Of a DNA stretch of 64,000 nucleotides, positions 11,693 through 23,929 are shown in pieces. This stretch comes from Streptococcus troglodytae (GTDB lineage Bacteria; Bacillota; Bacilli; Lactobacillales; Streptococcaceae): positions 620,001 to 684,000 of the forward strand of contig NZ_AP014612.1 in assembly GCF_002355215.1 (NCBI RefSeq). Reading direction: 5' to 3'. The position numbers and the translations under genes are program-made. The notes under the pieces were generated by a model that was not told the origin of the DNA, made no database searches, and saw only the letters and a program-made list of their open reading frames with translations. The stretch's first letter is position 1; each line of letters begins with the position of its first letter.

Positions 11693-12121
11693 ATGGCAAT
11701 TATTATTGGTTCAGATGCAGCTGGTAAAAGACTTAAAGATGTTATTAAAACATTTTTAAAAGACAACAATCATGAAGTTTTAGATGTTGCTGAAAGGAAA
11801 GATTTGGATTTTGTGGATTCAACTTTAGCAGTTGTCCATGAAGTGCAAAAAAATGATAAAAATTTGGGGATTGCAATTGATGCCTATGGTGCGGGCAGCT
11901 TTATGGTAGCTACTAAAGTCAAAGGTATGATTGCAGCAGAAGTGTCTGATGAACGTTCAGCCTATATGACACGCGGTCATAATAATGCGCGTATCATTAC
12001 TCTTGGTGCTGAAATTGTTGGAGATGAACTGGCTAAAAATATTGTTAAGGACTTTGTAGAGGCTAAATATGACGGCGGCCGTCATCAAATCCGTGTAGAT
12101 ATGCTAAATAAAATGTGCTAA
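11693..12121 (+). CDS. lacA: Galactose-6-phosphate isomerase subunit LacA
   Basis: LacA and LacB together isomerise galactose-6-phosphate to tagatose-6-phosphate, the first step after phospho-beta-galactosidase. The 142-residue protein belongs to the RpiB/LacAB family ([18 protein letters not shown]) but lacks the catalytic cysteine motif seen in LacB, as is usual for the A subunit. An ATG at 11687 is only one base from AGGAG (11681-11685), whereas the ATG at 11693 is seven bases away and gives the normal LacA N-terminus. It is the first gene of the operon and lacB follows after 25 bases. Confidence 0.95.
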   Translation: MAIIIGSDAAGKRLKDVIKTFLKDNNHEVLDVAERKDLDFVDSTLAVVHEVQKNDKNLGIAIDAYGAGSFMVATKVKGMIAAEVSDERSAYMTRGHNNARIITLGAEIVGDELAKNIVKDFVEAKYDGGRHQIRVDMLNKMC

Positions 12122-12146
12122 AGACAAATAGAGTGAGGAAATAGAA

Positions 12147-12662
12147 ATGAAAATTGCTATTGGTTGTGACCATATTGTTACTGATGTGAAAATGGAACTA
12201 TCTAAACATCTAAAAGAAGAAGGTTATGAAGTTCTAGATGTAGGGACCTATGACTTTACACGTACGCACTATCCCATATTTGGTAAAAAAGTGGGCGAAG
12301 CAGTTAGCAGTGGTGAAGCGGACTTAGGTGTATGTATGTGCGGTACTGGCGTAGGTATAAGTAATGCTGCCAATAAAGTACCGGGTGTTAGAACGGCATT
12401 AGTAAGAGATATGACTTCTGCACTGTATTCAAAAGAAGAACTTAATGCAAATGTCGTGAGCTTTGGCGGCGCTATTATAGGTAAGCTGCTATTATTTGAT
12501 ATTGTAGATGCTTTTATTAAAGCCCAGTATAAACCGACAGAAGAAAATAAGAAATTAATTGCTAAGATCAAACATTTAGAAGCACATAATGATAAACAAG
12601 CCGATCCGCATTTCTTTGATGAATTTCTAGAAAAGTGGAATCGCGGTGACTATCACGATTAA
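12147..12662 (+). CDS. lacB: Galactose-6-phosphate isomerase subunit LacB
   Basis: This is the catalytic partner of LacA in converting galactose-6-phosphate to tagatose-6-phosphate. The 171-residue protein starts [15 protein letters not shown], the RpiB-type phosphate-binding start. It carries [17 protein letters not shown] with the active-site cysteine and the anion-hole loop of the family. The length equals that of known LacB proteins. It sits second in the lac operon, 14 bases before lacC, with AAGGAG overlapping its own stop region to serve the next gene. Confidence 0.96.
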   Translation: MKIAIGCDHIVTDVKMELSKHLKEEGYEVLDVGTYDFTRTHYPIFGKKVGEAVSSGEADLGVCMCGTGVGISNAANKVPGVRTALVRDMTSALYSKEELNANVVSFGGAIIGKLLLFDIVDAFIKAQYKPTEENKKLIAKIKHLEAHNDKQADPHFFDEFLEKWNRGDYHD

Positions 12663-12676
12663 GGAGAGCTATCATT

Positions 12677-13609
12677 ATGATGCTAACAGTTACGATGAAT
12701 CCTTCCATTGATATTGCTTACCAGCTGGATGACTTAAAGGTTGATACTGTCAATCGTGTCATTGAAACGCATAAAACACCCGGAGGAAAAGGACTGAATG
12801 TGACACGTGTTCTGTCTCAGTTAGGAGACGATGTCCTTGCTAGCGGCCTTATTGGTGGGAAACTTGGTGAATTTTTAGAAGCGAAACTTGATAAGTCTGC
12901 CATAAAGCATTCTTTTTATAAGATTTCTGCAGAGACAAGAAATTGTATTGCTATTTTACATGGTGGCTATCAAACAGAAATATTAGAACAAGGACCTCGT
13001 GTTTCCGCTAAAGAATCTAAAGGGTTTCTTGAATTTTTTGAAAAATTACTTCCAAAATTAGAAGTTGTCACAATTTCAGGAAGTCTTCCAAAAGGGGTTC
13101 CTGCAGACTATTATTCTCAAATGATTGCGATTTGCAAGCAGCATCAGGTTCCCGTTGTTTTGGATTGTTCAGGTCAAGCTTTGTTGGAAGTGTTAAATGC
13201 TACTTCTAAACCAACAATTATCAAGCCCAATACAGAAGAATTATCTCAAATTCTGAATCGGGAGATCACAAATGATGTTGCTGTTTTAAAGCATGCTTTG
13301 GCTAGCTCTATCTTTTCAGGAATTGATTGGATTATTGTCTCACTTGGTTCTCAAGGTGCTTTTGCCAAGCATGGTCAAACATTCTACAAGGTCACTATTC
13401 CTAAAATAGCAGTCCTTAATCCAGTTGGTTCAGGGGATTCAACAGTAGCTGGGATTGCATCTGCTTTTGCTGCAGGAGCAAGTGATGAGAAACTGCTTAA
13501 AAAAGCAAATACACTTGGTATGCTCAATGCTCAGGAAAAATTAACTGGACACGTTAACTTAGAAAATTATGCTAATTTATACCAACAAATTGAGGTAGCG
13601 GAGGTTTGA
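12677..13609 (+). CDS. lacC: Tagatose-6-phosphate kinase LacC
   Basis: LacC phosphorylates tagatose-6-phosphate to tagatose-1,6-bisphosphate with ATP. It is a 310-residue PfkB-family sugar kinase. Signature 1 is [15 protein letters not shown] (residues about 36-50); signature 2 is [20 protein letters not shown], whose Asp is the catalytic base. Two ATGs occur in tandem (12677, 12680); the first is closer to AAGGAG at 12661-12666 and gives the standard length. The gene is followed four bases later by lacD, which uses the product. Confidence 0.95.
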   Translation: MMLTVTMNPSIDIAYQLDDLKVDTVNRVIETHKTPGGKGLNVTRVLSQLGDDVLASGLIGGKLGEFLEAKLDKSAIKHSFYKISAETRNCIAILHGGYQTEILEQGPRVSAKESKGFLEFFEKLLPKLEVVTISGSLPKGVPADYYSQMIAICKQHQVPVVLDCSGQALLEVLNATSKPTIIKPNTEELSQILNREITNDVAVLKHALASSIFSGIDWIIVSLGSQGAFAKHGQTFYKVTIPKIAVLNPVGSGDSTVAGIASAFAAGASDEKLLKKANTLGMLNAQEKLTGHVNLENYANLYQQIEVAEV

Positions 13610-13613
13610 AAAG

Positions 13614-14591
13614 ATGACATTAACACAAGAAAAGCGCAGTTATATGGAAAAACTTAGTGATGAAAACGGGATTATTTCAGCTTTAGCCTTTGACCAGCGC
13701 GGTGCTTTAAAGCGCTTAATGGCGCAGTATCAAACGCAAGAACCAACAGTTGCTCAAATGGAAGAACTGAAGGTCTTAGTAGCAGAAGAATTAACACCTT
13801 ATGCATCATCCATGCTGCTTGATCCAGAATACGGTCTTCCAGCAGCAAAACATTTAGATAAAAATGCGGGTTTGCTCCTTGCTTATGAAAAGACTGGTTA
13901 TGATACAACAAGCACTAAGCGCTTGCCAGATTGTCTGGCTGAATGGTCAGCCAAACGTTTGAAAAAACAAGGTGCAGATGCAGTTAAATTTTTGCTCTAC
14001 TATGATGTTGATGGTGATGAAGAAGTTAATCAGCAAAAACAAGCTTATATCGAACGTATTGGCTCTGAATGTAAGACAGAAGATATTCCCTTTTTCCTTG
14101 AAATTCTAGCTTATGATGAAACTATTGCTGATGCTGCAAGCGTTGAGTATGCTAAAGTAAAACCTCATAAAGTGCTTGGTGCTATGAAAGTCTTCTCAGA
14201 TGAGCGTTTTAGCATTGATGTTCTGAAGGTTGAGGTTCCTGTTAATATGAAGTATGTCGAAGGTTTTGGTGACGGCCCAATTGTTCACACTCAAGATCAA
14301 GCAGCAAACTTCTTTAAACAACAAGATCAAGCAACGCCGCTTCCCTACATTTATTTGAGTGCAGGTGTTTCGGCTAAATTATTCCAAGATACGCTTGTTT
14401 TTGCAAAAGAGTCAGGGGCTAATTTTAACGGTGTCCTTTGCGGACGTGCCACATGGGCTGGTTCAGTTAAAGATTATATTGAAAAAGGCCAAGCAGCAGC
14501 TCGTCAATGGCTTCGTACAGAAGGATTCAAGAATATTGATGAGCTGAATAAGGTTTTAAAAGCAACTGCAACGTCTTGGAAAGAAAGATAG
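13614..14591 (+). CDS. lacD: Tagatose 1,6-diphosphate aldolase LacD
   Basis: LacD cleaves tagatose-1,6-bisphosphate to dihydroxyacetone phosphate and glyceraldehyde-3-phosphate, feeding glycolysis. The 325-residue class I (Schiff-base) aldolase starts [20 protein letters not shown] and has [16 protein letters not shown] and the strand [12 protein letters not shown], which includes the lysine region of the family. The length matches LacD from other streptococci. In S. pyogenes one LacD paralogue moonlights as a regulator of proteinase expression; nothing here shows that role for this copy. Confidence 0.95.
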   Translation: MTLTQEKRSYMEKLSDENGIISALAFDQRGALKRLMAQYQTQEPTVAQMEELKVLVAEELTPYASSMLLDPEYGLPAAKHLDKNAGLLLAYEKTGYDTTSTKRLPDCLAEWSAKRLKKQGADAVKFLLYYDVDGDEEVNQQKQAYIERIGSECKTEDIPFFLEILAYDETIADAASVEYAKVKPHKVLGAMKVFSDERFSIDVLKVEVPVNMKYVEGFGDGPIVHTQDQAANFFKQQDQATPLPYIYLSAGVSAKLFQDTLVFAKESGANFNGVLCGRATWAGSVKDYIEKGQAAARQWLRTEGFKNIDELNKVLKATATSWKER

Positions 14592-14606
14592 AAAGGTGGA
14601 AAAGAG

Positions 14607-14921
14607 ATGAACAGAGAAGAAGCGACTCTTTTGGGGTTTGAGATTGTAGCTTATGCAGGAGATGCACGTTCTAAATTGCTTGAAGCTTTGAATGCAGCGC
14701 AAGCAGGCGACTATGATAAGGCTGAAGAACTTGTGGCAGCAGCAGATAACTGTATTGTTGATGCTCATAAGGCTCAAACAAGCCTTTTGACCAAGGAAGC
14801 ACAGGGTGATGATATTGAACTGAGTGTTACCTTAATGCATGGACAGGATCACTTGATGACGACCGTCCTTCTAAAAGATTTGATGAAACATTTAATTGAA
14901 CTGTACAAAAGAGGGAGCTGA
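14607..14921 (+). CDS. lacF: Lactose-specific PTS enzyme IIA (LacF)
   Basis: LacF passes phosphate from HPr to the LacE IIB domain during lactose uptake. It is a 104-residue all-helical trimeric IIA-Lac protein. The phosphorylation site is H78 in [12 protein letters not shown], the same number as in the lactococcal protein; D81 nearby is the usual metal ligand. The AAGG-type ribosome site precedes the ATG and lacE follows after six bases. It is intact and of normal length. Confidence 0.96.
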   Translation: MNREEATLLGFEIVAYAGDARSKLLEALNAAQAGDYDKAEELVAAADNCIVDAHKAQTSLLTKEAQGDDIELSVTLMHGQDHLMTTVLLKDLMKHLIELYKRGS

Positions 14922-14927
14922 AATAAT

Positions 14928-18052
<3,125 letters not shown>

Positions 18053-18256
18053 TGCTGGTGTTTTAATTGAATTTGATAATACCTAGCTTTGTATCTTTAG
18101 TTTTGGTAATCATCTGTGTTCTTTGGTAGGCTTGCTGTCTTAACTGAAATGAAATCAAAAACTTGATACTTCAATACTTTCTATATATCCTATATTTAAT
18201 GAATACTTCCAAAAGACAACCTAAATTTTGTTTAAGTTTTGGTTAAAGGCAGCAAT

Positions 18257-18300
18257 AAAAGCAAGAGTGGCAGTCTTTGATTGCACTCTTGCTTTGTTTT
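18257..18300 (+). terminator. lac operon terminator
   Basis: AAAGCAAGAGTG (18258-18269) pairs perfectly with CACTCTTGCTTT (18284-18295) and is followed by GTTTT. This 12-base stem lies between lacG and the lacX remnant, so the remnant probably receives little transcript. The rest of 18053-18336 shows no gene. Confidence 0.85.
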
Positions 18301-18336
18301 AATGTTAAAAAGATGAAGTAAGAATGAGGATAAGTA

Positions 18337-18739
18337 ATGGTTATTGAACTCAAAAATGAAAAAATGACTGTCCAATTTAAAGAGTTTGGCAGTGTCCCCA
18401 GACACGGACTGGTAAGAAAGAAAAATTTTCGCTTTGAGCAACTGAGAAAAGACAGTGTTGTTTTTACCATTATTCCTGACAAAGAAATGCTGATGCAATA
18501 TCCCTATCATTTTGAATGAAAGATTATCTACACTGGCAGCCTGCATTTGGATTTTGCAGATTTTCCTTACCTCATTCTCTGGTCAACAGCCAATAAGAGT
18601 CCTTTTATAGCCTTAGAACCTTGGAGCGGGCTGTCAACTACGGTAGATGAAATCAGATTATTTTGAAGAAAAACGCAATGTGAGCTTTGTAGGGACCGGA
18701 CAGCTTGATCGAAACTATTTTGACATCACTGTCTTATAA
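18337..18739 (+). pseudogene. lacX: lacX remnant (aldose 1-epimerase-like)
   Basis: Pieces of a LacX protein remain in order. The N-terminus MVIELKNEKMTVQFKEFGS is joined directly to the internal segment PRHGLVRKKNFRFEQL, so a large central part is missing. A stop at 18517-18519 follows QYPYHFE; the same frame then continues with DFPYLILWSTANKSPF and ALEPWSGLSTTVDE. A further frame change leads to FEEKRNVSFVGTGQLDRNYF and a final stop at 18739. About 400 bases remain of a gene normally near 900. Deletions plus stop plus shift mean true decay, unlike the single-base homopolymer breaks elsewhere. LacX is dispensable for lactose growth, which may explain its loss. Confidence 0.8.
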
Positions 18740-18758
18740 AATTGAAAGGAGAGAGTTA

Positions 18759-19028
18759 ATGATGACTTCTCTTAAAAAAATAGCTAAAAACGCCATCTCA
18801 TCAGCCTTTGAGATAGTCTATATCTTAACCTTCACCAATCAAAAAGATGTTCCAAATATGACAGAAGAAATCAAGCGTTTGGGTAAGTGGTATGTCAATA
18901 CTGGTGATGAATGGATTTGTCATTCAAATCTGCCTTTATCCGAATTTCAAGAGAAATTTTTGGAGCTGACACATCTGACTGCTGAACAAGTGTTCTTGAC
19001 TAAAGGTCATCTGCCATTTTCAAAATAA
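18759..19028 (+). CDS. Hypothetical protein, 89 aa
   Basis: I do not recognise a family. The frame is open from 18705 inside the lacX remnant, but AAGGAG at 18746-18751 is seven bases before the ATG at 18759, which I take as the start. The protein begins with a basic stretch MMTSLKKIAKNAISSAFEIV, then EEIKRLGKWYVNTGDEWICHSN and a Thr/Leu-rich C-terminus. There is no clear signal peptide or membrane helix. It stands alone between lacX debris and a convergent gene. Confidence 0.6.
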   Translation: MMTSLKKIAKNAISSAFEIVYILTFTNQKDVPNMTEEIKRLGKWYVNTGDEWICHSNLPLSEFQEKFLELTHLTAEQVFLTKGHLPFSK

Positions 19029-19179
19029 AGCTAGAAGATGGATATCCAGCTTATTTTTTAATATTGCAGGATCGCTTTGCTGTAAATCAGTACGGTCTGT
19101 AGCTTACTGTCTCGTTCTAAAAGACGAAGTTAGAACAGCAATTTTTTCAGTGTCAGGGAAGGCTCTTTCAAAACAGACT

Positions 19180-19221
19180 AAAAAACCATTTGGAGAAGAT
19201 AATGTCTCCAAATGGTTTTTT
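19180..19221. terminator. Bidirectional terminator between convergent genes
   Basis: AAAAAACCATTTGGAGA (19180-19196) pairs with TCTCCAAATGGTTTTTT (19205-19221) without mismatch. The A and T tracts on both sides let it stop transcripts from either direction, here the 89-aa gene and the methionine-synthase-like gene. Confidence 0.9.
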
Positions 19222-19223
19222 AC

Positions 19224-20369
19224 TTAACCCCAAAATTGCTTAGCGATTTCTTGACCTTGTTTGATTTTAGCCCATTGCTGCGGGATAGCCAACTCATTGC
19301 CAGAATCACAAGAAGCAAAACCGCATTGATGGGACAGCAGCAAACGTTCCTTAGGCAAAATGGTGCTGGCTTGTTCTAATAACTTGAGAACACGTTCTTC
19401 ATCATCAAGATCAGTTGTCTTACTGGAAAGGAGTCCAAGAACAACCTCAGCATCTTTATCTTTAAGAGAAGCAAGAGCCTTCAAATCACCTGAGACGTCA
19501 CTGTCCCATTCTAAGAAGAAGCGGTCATAGTGTTGATCACGCAAGAATTTTTCTGCGATAGCCTCGTAAGTTCCGCCTGAGGCAGAACGGCTTTCATAAT
19601 TTCCGCGGCAGTTATGTGTCCAAACTTTGAGTCCCAATTGATGCCCGTAATCAGCTACTTCGTTATTGATCGCAATGAATTCATCAGCTAAATCAGCCAG
19701 CGCAGCATTACCATCCGCAAAAAACGAAGCAGGATTTGATTCATCAAAAAGTTCCCAAAGGCAGTCATCAAACTGGATAATCTCACCGCCAGCTTCTTTG
19801 TATTCTGTCAAGAATTCCTTGTAGGCCTTGATAAGACCATCCTTTAAGGCCTCATTGGTTTTGTAAACTTGCCCCTCACCAGCAAGTTTATCAAAAATAG
19901 CCAGTTCAGTATAAGCATGCGCAGGTCCCCAAATCGTTAATTTTGTTTGCGTATCACCAGCTTCTTCCTTGAGCAGTTTGTAACTATCTAAGAAATGATG
20001 ATTTTTACCTGAAAGTGGCTGGGTAATGCGAATACCGATGTCTTTACGCGTTTCGTACTGTCCGCCGTCATGGTCTTTAAAAGTGTAGCCGTGGTCTGCA
20101 ATGTAACGTTCAATACCTTTAAGTCCCCAAATGAAATCTAAATGCCACATGGACTTAGAGTACTCACCATCTGTCAAAATGTCAATACCATTTGCCTTTT
20201 CATCAGCAATAACCTTTTTAATTTCTGCTGTTTCTGTTTCACGATACCCCGGAAAACTATCATAAAAAGGATACTGAATGTCATCACGATGTTCAATTTT
20301 ATTTTTATAGTCAAGCAGATCAGCTGGACGAAGAAGAGATCCAACAAGTTGGAATTTTGATTGTGCCAT
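19224..20369 (-). CDS. Cobalamin-independent methionine synthase family protein (YxjG-like)
   Basis: The 381-residue protein matches the C-terminal (catalytic) barrel of MetE without the N-terminal half, as in the YxjG/YxjH group. Zinc-ligand candidates are the His/Cys pair in WTHNCRGNYESR, a Glu in FFLEWDSDVSG and the Cys in LSHQCGFASCDSGN. It starts MAQSKFQLVGSLLRPADL and shows FDDCLWELF. It probably transfers methyl groups in methionine metabolism, perhaps with a partner folate enzyme; substrate unknown. A MET-box lies 84 bases upstream, which supports methionine-linked control. The ATG has AGAGG at a good distance. It is transcribed against its neighbours on both sides. Confidence 0.85.
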   Translation of the reverse strand: MAQSKFQLVGSLLRPADLLDYKNKIEHRDDIQYPFYDSFPGYRETETAEIKKVIADEKANGIDILTDGEYSKSMWHLDFIWGLKGIERYIADHGYTFKDHDGGQYETRKDIGIRITQPLSGKNHHFLDSYKLLKEEAGDTQTKLTIWGPAHAYTELAIFDKLAGEGQVYKTNEALKDGLIKAYKEFLTEYKEAGGEIIQFDDCLWELFDESNPASFFADGNAALADLADEFIAINNEVADYGHQLGLKVWTHNCRGNYESRSASGGTYEAIAEKFLRDQHYDRFFLEWDSDVSGDLKALASLKDKDAEVVLGLLSSKTTDLDDEERVLKLLEQASTILPKERLLLSHQCGFASCDSGNELAIPQQWAKIKQGQEIAKQFWG

Positions 20370-20452
20370 GTAAAAGCCTCTTTCTAATTTTCTTGCTTTT
20401 TATTGTACAAAAGCTGCAGTCGTTTGAAAAATAGTTAAATTAGAGAAAATGA

Positions 20453-20469
20453 TATAGTTTTAAACTATA
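20453..20469. promoter_or_regulatory. MET-box (MtaR/MetR site) for the methionine-synthase-like gene
   Basis: TATAGTTTTAAACTATA fits exactly the streptococcal MET-box TATAGTTTNAAACTATA described for the LysR-type regulator MtaR/MetR. On the minus strand it lies some 30 bases upstream of a weak -35 and TACAAT -10, the place expected for a LysR activator. Confidence 0.8.
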
Positions 20470-20498
20470 ACTAAAAAGACAGCTTTTGTCTAAATACA

Positions 20499-20534
20499 AC
20501 TGCCTTTTTCTCATAGAAATGAAAAAGCAGTTTT
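20499..20534 (+). terminator. Hairpin between divergent genes
   Basis: AACTGCCTTTTTC pairs with GAAAAAGCAGTT (20521-20532), with one bulged C, followed by TT. It lies just before the PHP phosphatase gene. It could stop upstream transcripts or be part of that gene's leader. Confidence 0.4.
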
Positions 20535-20592
20535 CCCTATCTCCGCCTTTTTTGGTAAAATAGAAGAAAAAACAAGGAGTAACTTATACCCC

Positions 20593-21327
20593 ATGCGTGA
20601 TAACCATTTACACACCCATTTTTCCTATGATTCCGACGCCAGCTTTGAGGACTATCTAACTCACTATGATGGGGAAATCGTCACGACTGAGCACTACGAT
20701 CTATCCAACCCCTACACCCAGCAGGATGATGTGCCCGATTATGAGGCCTATTCTAAAGAAATAGCCGAGCTTAATGCGAAATACGGCAACCGCATCAAGC
20801 GAGGCATTGAAATTGGCTATTACCAGCCCCGTGAAGCGGACATTCTCAGCTTCCTAGCTGACAAGGACTATGATTTGAAATTACTCTCTGTCCACCACAA
20901 CGGGGTCAATGATTATTTGGACGATGAAGTGGCAGATATGGACAAAGAGATCATTATCCAAGAATACCTAGACAAGCTGGAATACACCATTGGACGCGTG
21001 GAAGCTGATGTGCTGGCGCATTTCGACTATGGCTTTCGCTTATTTGACCTGACGGTTGATGAATTAAAGACTCATGAAACCCAGCTGCGCCGCATTTTCC
21101 AAAAGATGATCGACCACAACCTAGCCTTTGAACTCAACAGCAAGTCCATGTACCTCTATCACCACGAGCATCTCTACCGCTATGCCTTAGGTCTAGTCAA
21201 AAACTTAGGCTGTCGCAAATACTCGATCGGCTCCGACGGCCACAAACTCGAACACTTCCGATTGGCTTTTGACAAAATTCAAGACATCTTAGATGAGTAT
21301 GGAATTGAAGAGGGGGAGATAATTTAA
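20593..21327 (+). CDS. Histidinol-phosphatase family protein (PHP domain)
   Basis: The 244-residue protein opens with MRDNHLHTHFSYDSDASFEDY, the HxH metal motif of PHP phosphoesterases, and continues with VTTEHYDLSNP, LLSVHHNG, VLAHFDYGFRLF and a C-terminal IGSDGHKLEHF, the further His/Asp ligands of the PHP fold. This suits a HisK-type histidinol phosphatase. No other his genes are near, so it may act on another phosphoester. Codon use here looks richer in GC-ending codons (for example many GAC, TAC, CTC) than in its neighbours. AAGGAGT precedes the ATG by about 12 bases. Confidence 0.85.
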   Translation: MRDNHLHTHFSYDSDASFEDYLTHYDGEIVTTEHYDLSNPYTQQDDVPDYEAYSKEIAELNAKYGNRIKRGIEIGYYQPREADILSFLADKDYDLKLLSVHHNGVNDYLDDEVADMDKEIIIQEYLDKLEYTIGRVEADVLAHFDYGFRLFDLTVDELKTHETQLRRIFQKMIDHNLAFELNSKSMYLYHHEHLYRYALGLVKNLGCRKYSIGSDGHKLEHFRLAFDKIQDILDEYGIEEGEII

Positions 21328-21465
21328 AAAGTGATGGTGGATTGTTGTAGCATTTCGTTTGTAGACAGTATTCCTATTGTCAGTTAGCCCATGTGGTTCA
21401 GCACGCCAGCAAACATACGGTTTCATGGCTAAATTGAATGATTATGATAGATTGGAAATATTGAA

Positions 21466-22296
21466 ATGAGTGATATAAAATTAAATGATATATTTGGATT
21501 TACTGAAGAAGAAATCCCACATGTAAAAATTTATTTTCATGTGTGGAAAAGCGATGTGAATTATACAAAAGATTATTATCTATCTAATAAAGAACAAGTT
21601 AACCATTGGAATATTTTCTATAATGCTGATAAGAAACATTTTAAAGTTGGAGAAACAGTGATAAATGCAGTAAAAGTAGACTATGATAAATATTTGGTTA
21701 CTATGGTAAAAAAAGTGACTAAAGATTTAAATCAATATAATGATCAAGGCTATGAAGGAGAAAATGTAGAAAAATTTAAACCATATTTTGATCGCTTAAT
21801 CATAAAATATAAGCCAGGTCGTATGAGAGTGAGAAAATATGCAAGTCTTTATGATGATGTTATCGTTTCTGAAATTCTATCAGAACCATGGCGAGGTGAT
21901 GATTTTAATGGTTATGATGAAATTTGTTTATCATATTCTCAATTAGAAAGTATTTTTAGACTGGAGAAGAGAGATTGGCTGACTGCTTTACAAAATCAAA
22001 AAGCTGTTTATCTAATTACAGATAAAAAAACAGGACAATTATATGTTGGTTCAGCTACAAGTAAAGATAAAATGTTGCTTAGTAGATGGAGTTCATATGT
22101 AAATAATGGTCATGGTGGTAATACAGAACTCCAAAAATTAGTCAAAGAAAAAGGTTTTGACTATGTAAAAGAAAATTTTCAATATAGTCTTTTAGAAAAT
22201 TTTAACGGAAAAGTCGATGACGATTATATTATTGGTCGTGAACAATGGTGGAAGAAAGTATTGCAATCAATAAAATTTGGTTATAATGATAATTAA
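21466..22296 (+). CDS. GIY-YIG nuclease-domain protein, AT-rich
   Basis: The 276-residue protein has an unassigned N-terminal region (1-175) and a C-terminal GIY-YIG endonuclease domain. Its core is VYL at 181-183 and YVG at 193-195, followed by R207 (SRWSSY) and a terminal E259 (GREQWWKK), the residues that carry catalysis in this fold. Such proteins occur in restriction, phage-defence and mobile contexts, but no partner gene is visible here. Base composition is clearly lower in GC than the PHP gene just before it, with many AAA, AAT and TAT codons, which suggests separate acquisition. Function in this organism is unknown. Confidence 0.75.
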   Translation: MSDIKLNDIFGFTEEEIPHVKIYFHVWKSDVNYTKDYYLSNKEQVNHWNIFYNADKKHFKVGETVINAVKVDYDKYLVTMVKKVTKDLNQYNDQGYEGENVEKFKPYFDRLIIKYKPGRMRVRKYASLYDDVIVSEILSEPWRGDDFNGYDEICLSYSQLESIFRLEKRDWLTALQNQKAVYLITDKKTGQLYVGSATSKDKMLLSRWSSYVNNGHGGNTELQKLVKEKGFDYVKENFQYSLLENFNGKVDDDYIIGREQWWKKVLQSIKFGYNDN

Positions 22297-22379
22297 TTTT
22301 AATTGATAGCTTTTGAATATTGATTTTACTTACAAATTGAAACATATTAAAATAAACTCAACGAAAGCGAGCGCACATT

Positions 22380-22922
22380 ATGACCGGAAACTTAATCCTG
22401 GTTCGCCCCAGTCTTGATTGGGAAGAGGAATTACTGGCTTATAAGGAAGCCTTTAAAGATGAGCACATGTACGGCGGAGCTGATCTTTATAAATTTGATA
22501 AGCTGTCTGATTGGCTGGTTTACCTAGACAGGCTCTCAAAGGATAAGCCAGCAGAAGAAGGGTGGACAGCAACAGTTTTTCTCTGCATTCGTCAGTCTGA
22601 TAAACGAATGATTGGTATTTGCAATGTCAGACATCATCTAAATAGTTTAGGTTTGCTTAATGTTTCAGGCCACATTGGCTATTCCATTCGGCCTGATGAG
22701 CGTAAGAAAGGCTACGCTAAAGTGCAGCTGCGCCTAGCATTGTTAGAAGCCAAGAAATTAGGCATTGACAAGGTTTTGGTGACCTGCGCAGACTGGAATA
22801 TTGGTTCTGAGCGCACTATCCTCGCAAACGGAGGTATCTATGAAGACAGCCGTTTGGATGAATCAACGGGGAACATGATGAAGCGGTACTGGATAAATGT
22901 GACTGAAAGGAACAGTATATGA
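22380..22922 (+). CDS. GNAT family N-acetyltransferase
   Basis: The 180-residue protein has the GNAT fold pattern. Strand beta4 region GHIGYSIRPDERKKGYAKVQLRLALLEAKKLG contains the acetyl-CoA loop (R-x-x-G-x-[GA]-like, here RKKGYAKV), followed by VLVTCADWNIGSERTILANGGIYED. It resembles YkkB/RimI-like small-molecule acetyltransferases. The substrate cannot be predicted. The stop overlaps the next start by four bases (ATGA), so it is co-translated with the hydrolase. Confidence 0.85.
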   Translation: MTGNLILVRPSLDWEEELLAYKEAFKDEHMYGGADLYKFDKLSDWLVYLDRLSKDKPAEEGWTATVFLCIRQSDKRMIGICNVRHHLNSLGLLNVSGHIGYSIRPDERKKGYAKVQLRLALLEAKKLGIDKVLVTCADWNIGSERTILANGGIYEDSRLDESTGNMMKRYWINVTERNSI

Positions 22923-23545
22923 AACTAGTCTTTTTGCATGGTTTGGGACAGGATAAGACGGCTTGGGATGACGTGATAGCTGCTCTGCCTCATTACGACT
23001 GTCTAGCCTTGGATTTATTTGATGAAGGAAAAATGCCTGAAAATTTTACGACTTTGGTGGAACAAGTTGCGACTGAACTCAAAGGGATAGAAGAAGATTT
23101 TGTGTTAATTGGTCTATCCTTGGGCGCTATGCTGGCTTTAGCACTGAGTGACTATACCTTGCCACATATAAAAGGCTTCATTGTTTCTGGCGCGCAGCAT
23201 GATTTGAAGAGGAGTTTTCTTTATAAGTTACAGCTTCTTGGCCTGCAGCTGCTTCCCAAGTCCTTTTTTAAAAAACAAGGAGTAGAGAAGGATTCTTTTC
23301 TAGCCTTTTCAAAGTCTCTGTCAACTCTTGATTTAAGAGAAACTATCCAGCAAATAGACATACCCGCTTTGATTCTTTGCGGTCAAAAAGATAAGCCCAA
23401 TCTTTTGCCTGCTAGGAAAATTGCAGAGCTGATACCCAATGCTCGCCTTTCTGTCATCAAAAAAGGCGGACATCTATTAAACACCAAAATGCCAATCGTT
23501 TTTGCCAAAGAAATCACTGATTTTTTAAAGTATGAGTCTTTTTAG
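22919..23545 (+). CDS. Alpha/beta hydrolase
   Basis: The 208-residue protein begins MKLVFLHGLGQDKTAWDDV, the HGxGxxxxxW oxyanion region of alpha/beta hydrolases. The nucleophile elbow is LIGLSLGAMLAL (GLSLG), the acid probably D in ILCGQKDKPN, and the base His in IKKGGHLLNT. It is somewhat short for the fold, with a reduced lid. It overlaps the GNAT gene by four bases. The substrate is unknown. Confidence 0.85.
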   Translation: MKLVFLHGLGQDKTAWDDVIAALPHYDCLALDLFDEGKMPENFTTLVEQVATELKGIEEDFVLIGLSLGAMLALALSDYTLPHIKGFIVSGAQHDLKRSFLYKLQLLGLQLLPKSFFKKQGVEKDSFLAFSKSLSTLDLRETIQQIDIPALILCGQKDKPNLLPARKIAELIPNARLSVIKKGGHLLNTKMPIVFAKEITDFLKYESF

Positions 23546-23702
23546 AGTAATGGGTTTAGTGATTATCATGGTAAAATCTGATGAAGATGGCAATAAAAAC
23601 CAGCAGATTTTTATCTGTCTGGCTACAATCGGGGCGACACTTATCAAAGTAGGTATAGCGTTCACTTTAATAACTTCAATAGTCTTTTCTTTTGGAATAT
23701 GA
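23532..23702 (+). CDS. Possible small membrane protein, 56 aa
   Basis: An open frame MSLFRVMGLVIIMVKSDEDG continues to a stop at 23700-23702. It overlaps the end of the hydrolase gene and has no strong ribosome site; an inner ATG is at 23550. The C-terminal part ICLATIGATLIKVGIAFTLI is hydrophobic and could cross the membrane. It could also be a chance frame or a remnant. Confidence 0.35.
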   Translation: MSLFRVMGLVIIMVKSDEDGNKNQQIFICLATIGATLIKVGIAFTLITSIVFSFGI

Positions 23703-23785
23703 ATGTTAGTCTATTCTAGGTATAAGGTATGTTATTGCATTCATTAAAAATATCAGCATCAATTTAGAAAGGGTGATATTGGTTT

Positions 23786-23929
23786 ATGCACATCATTCGG
23801 TTACTTGTAGTGTTGCTTGTTCTTTGTATACTAGCACTTATTTCTTACCGTAGTAAAAACATTATTATTTCATTTATATGTGTCTTCATTTTGCTTGCTT
23901 TATTTGCTTATTCTCTCTTGCATTCGTAA
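23786..23929 (+). CDS. Possible small membrane protein, 47 aa
   Basis: MHIIRLLVVLLVLCILALIS is followed by YRSKN and a second hydrophobic segment IIISFICVFILLALFAYSLL, ending HS. This gives two membrane helices joined by a positive turn, a common small-protein design. GGGTGAT at about 23771-23777 is nine bases upstream. No family is recognised. Length and composition make it a moderate candidate only. Confidence 0.45.
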   Translation: MHIIRLLVVLLVLCILALISYRSKNIIISFICVFILLALFAYSLLHS

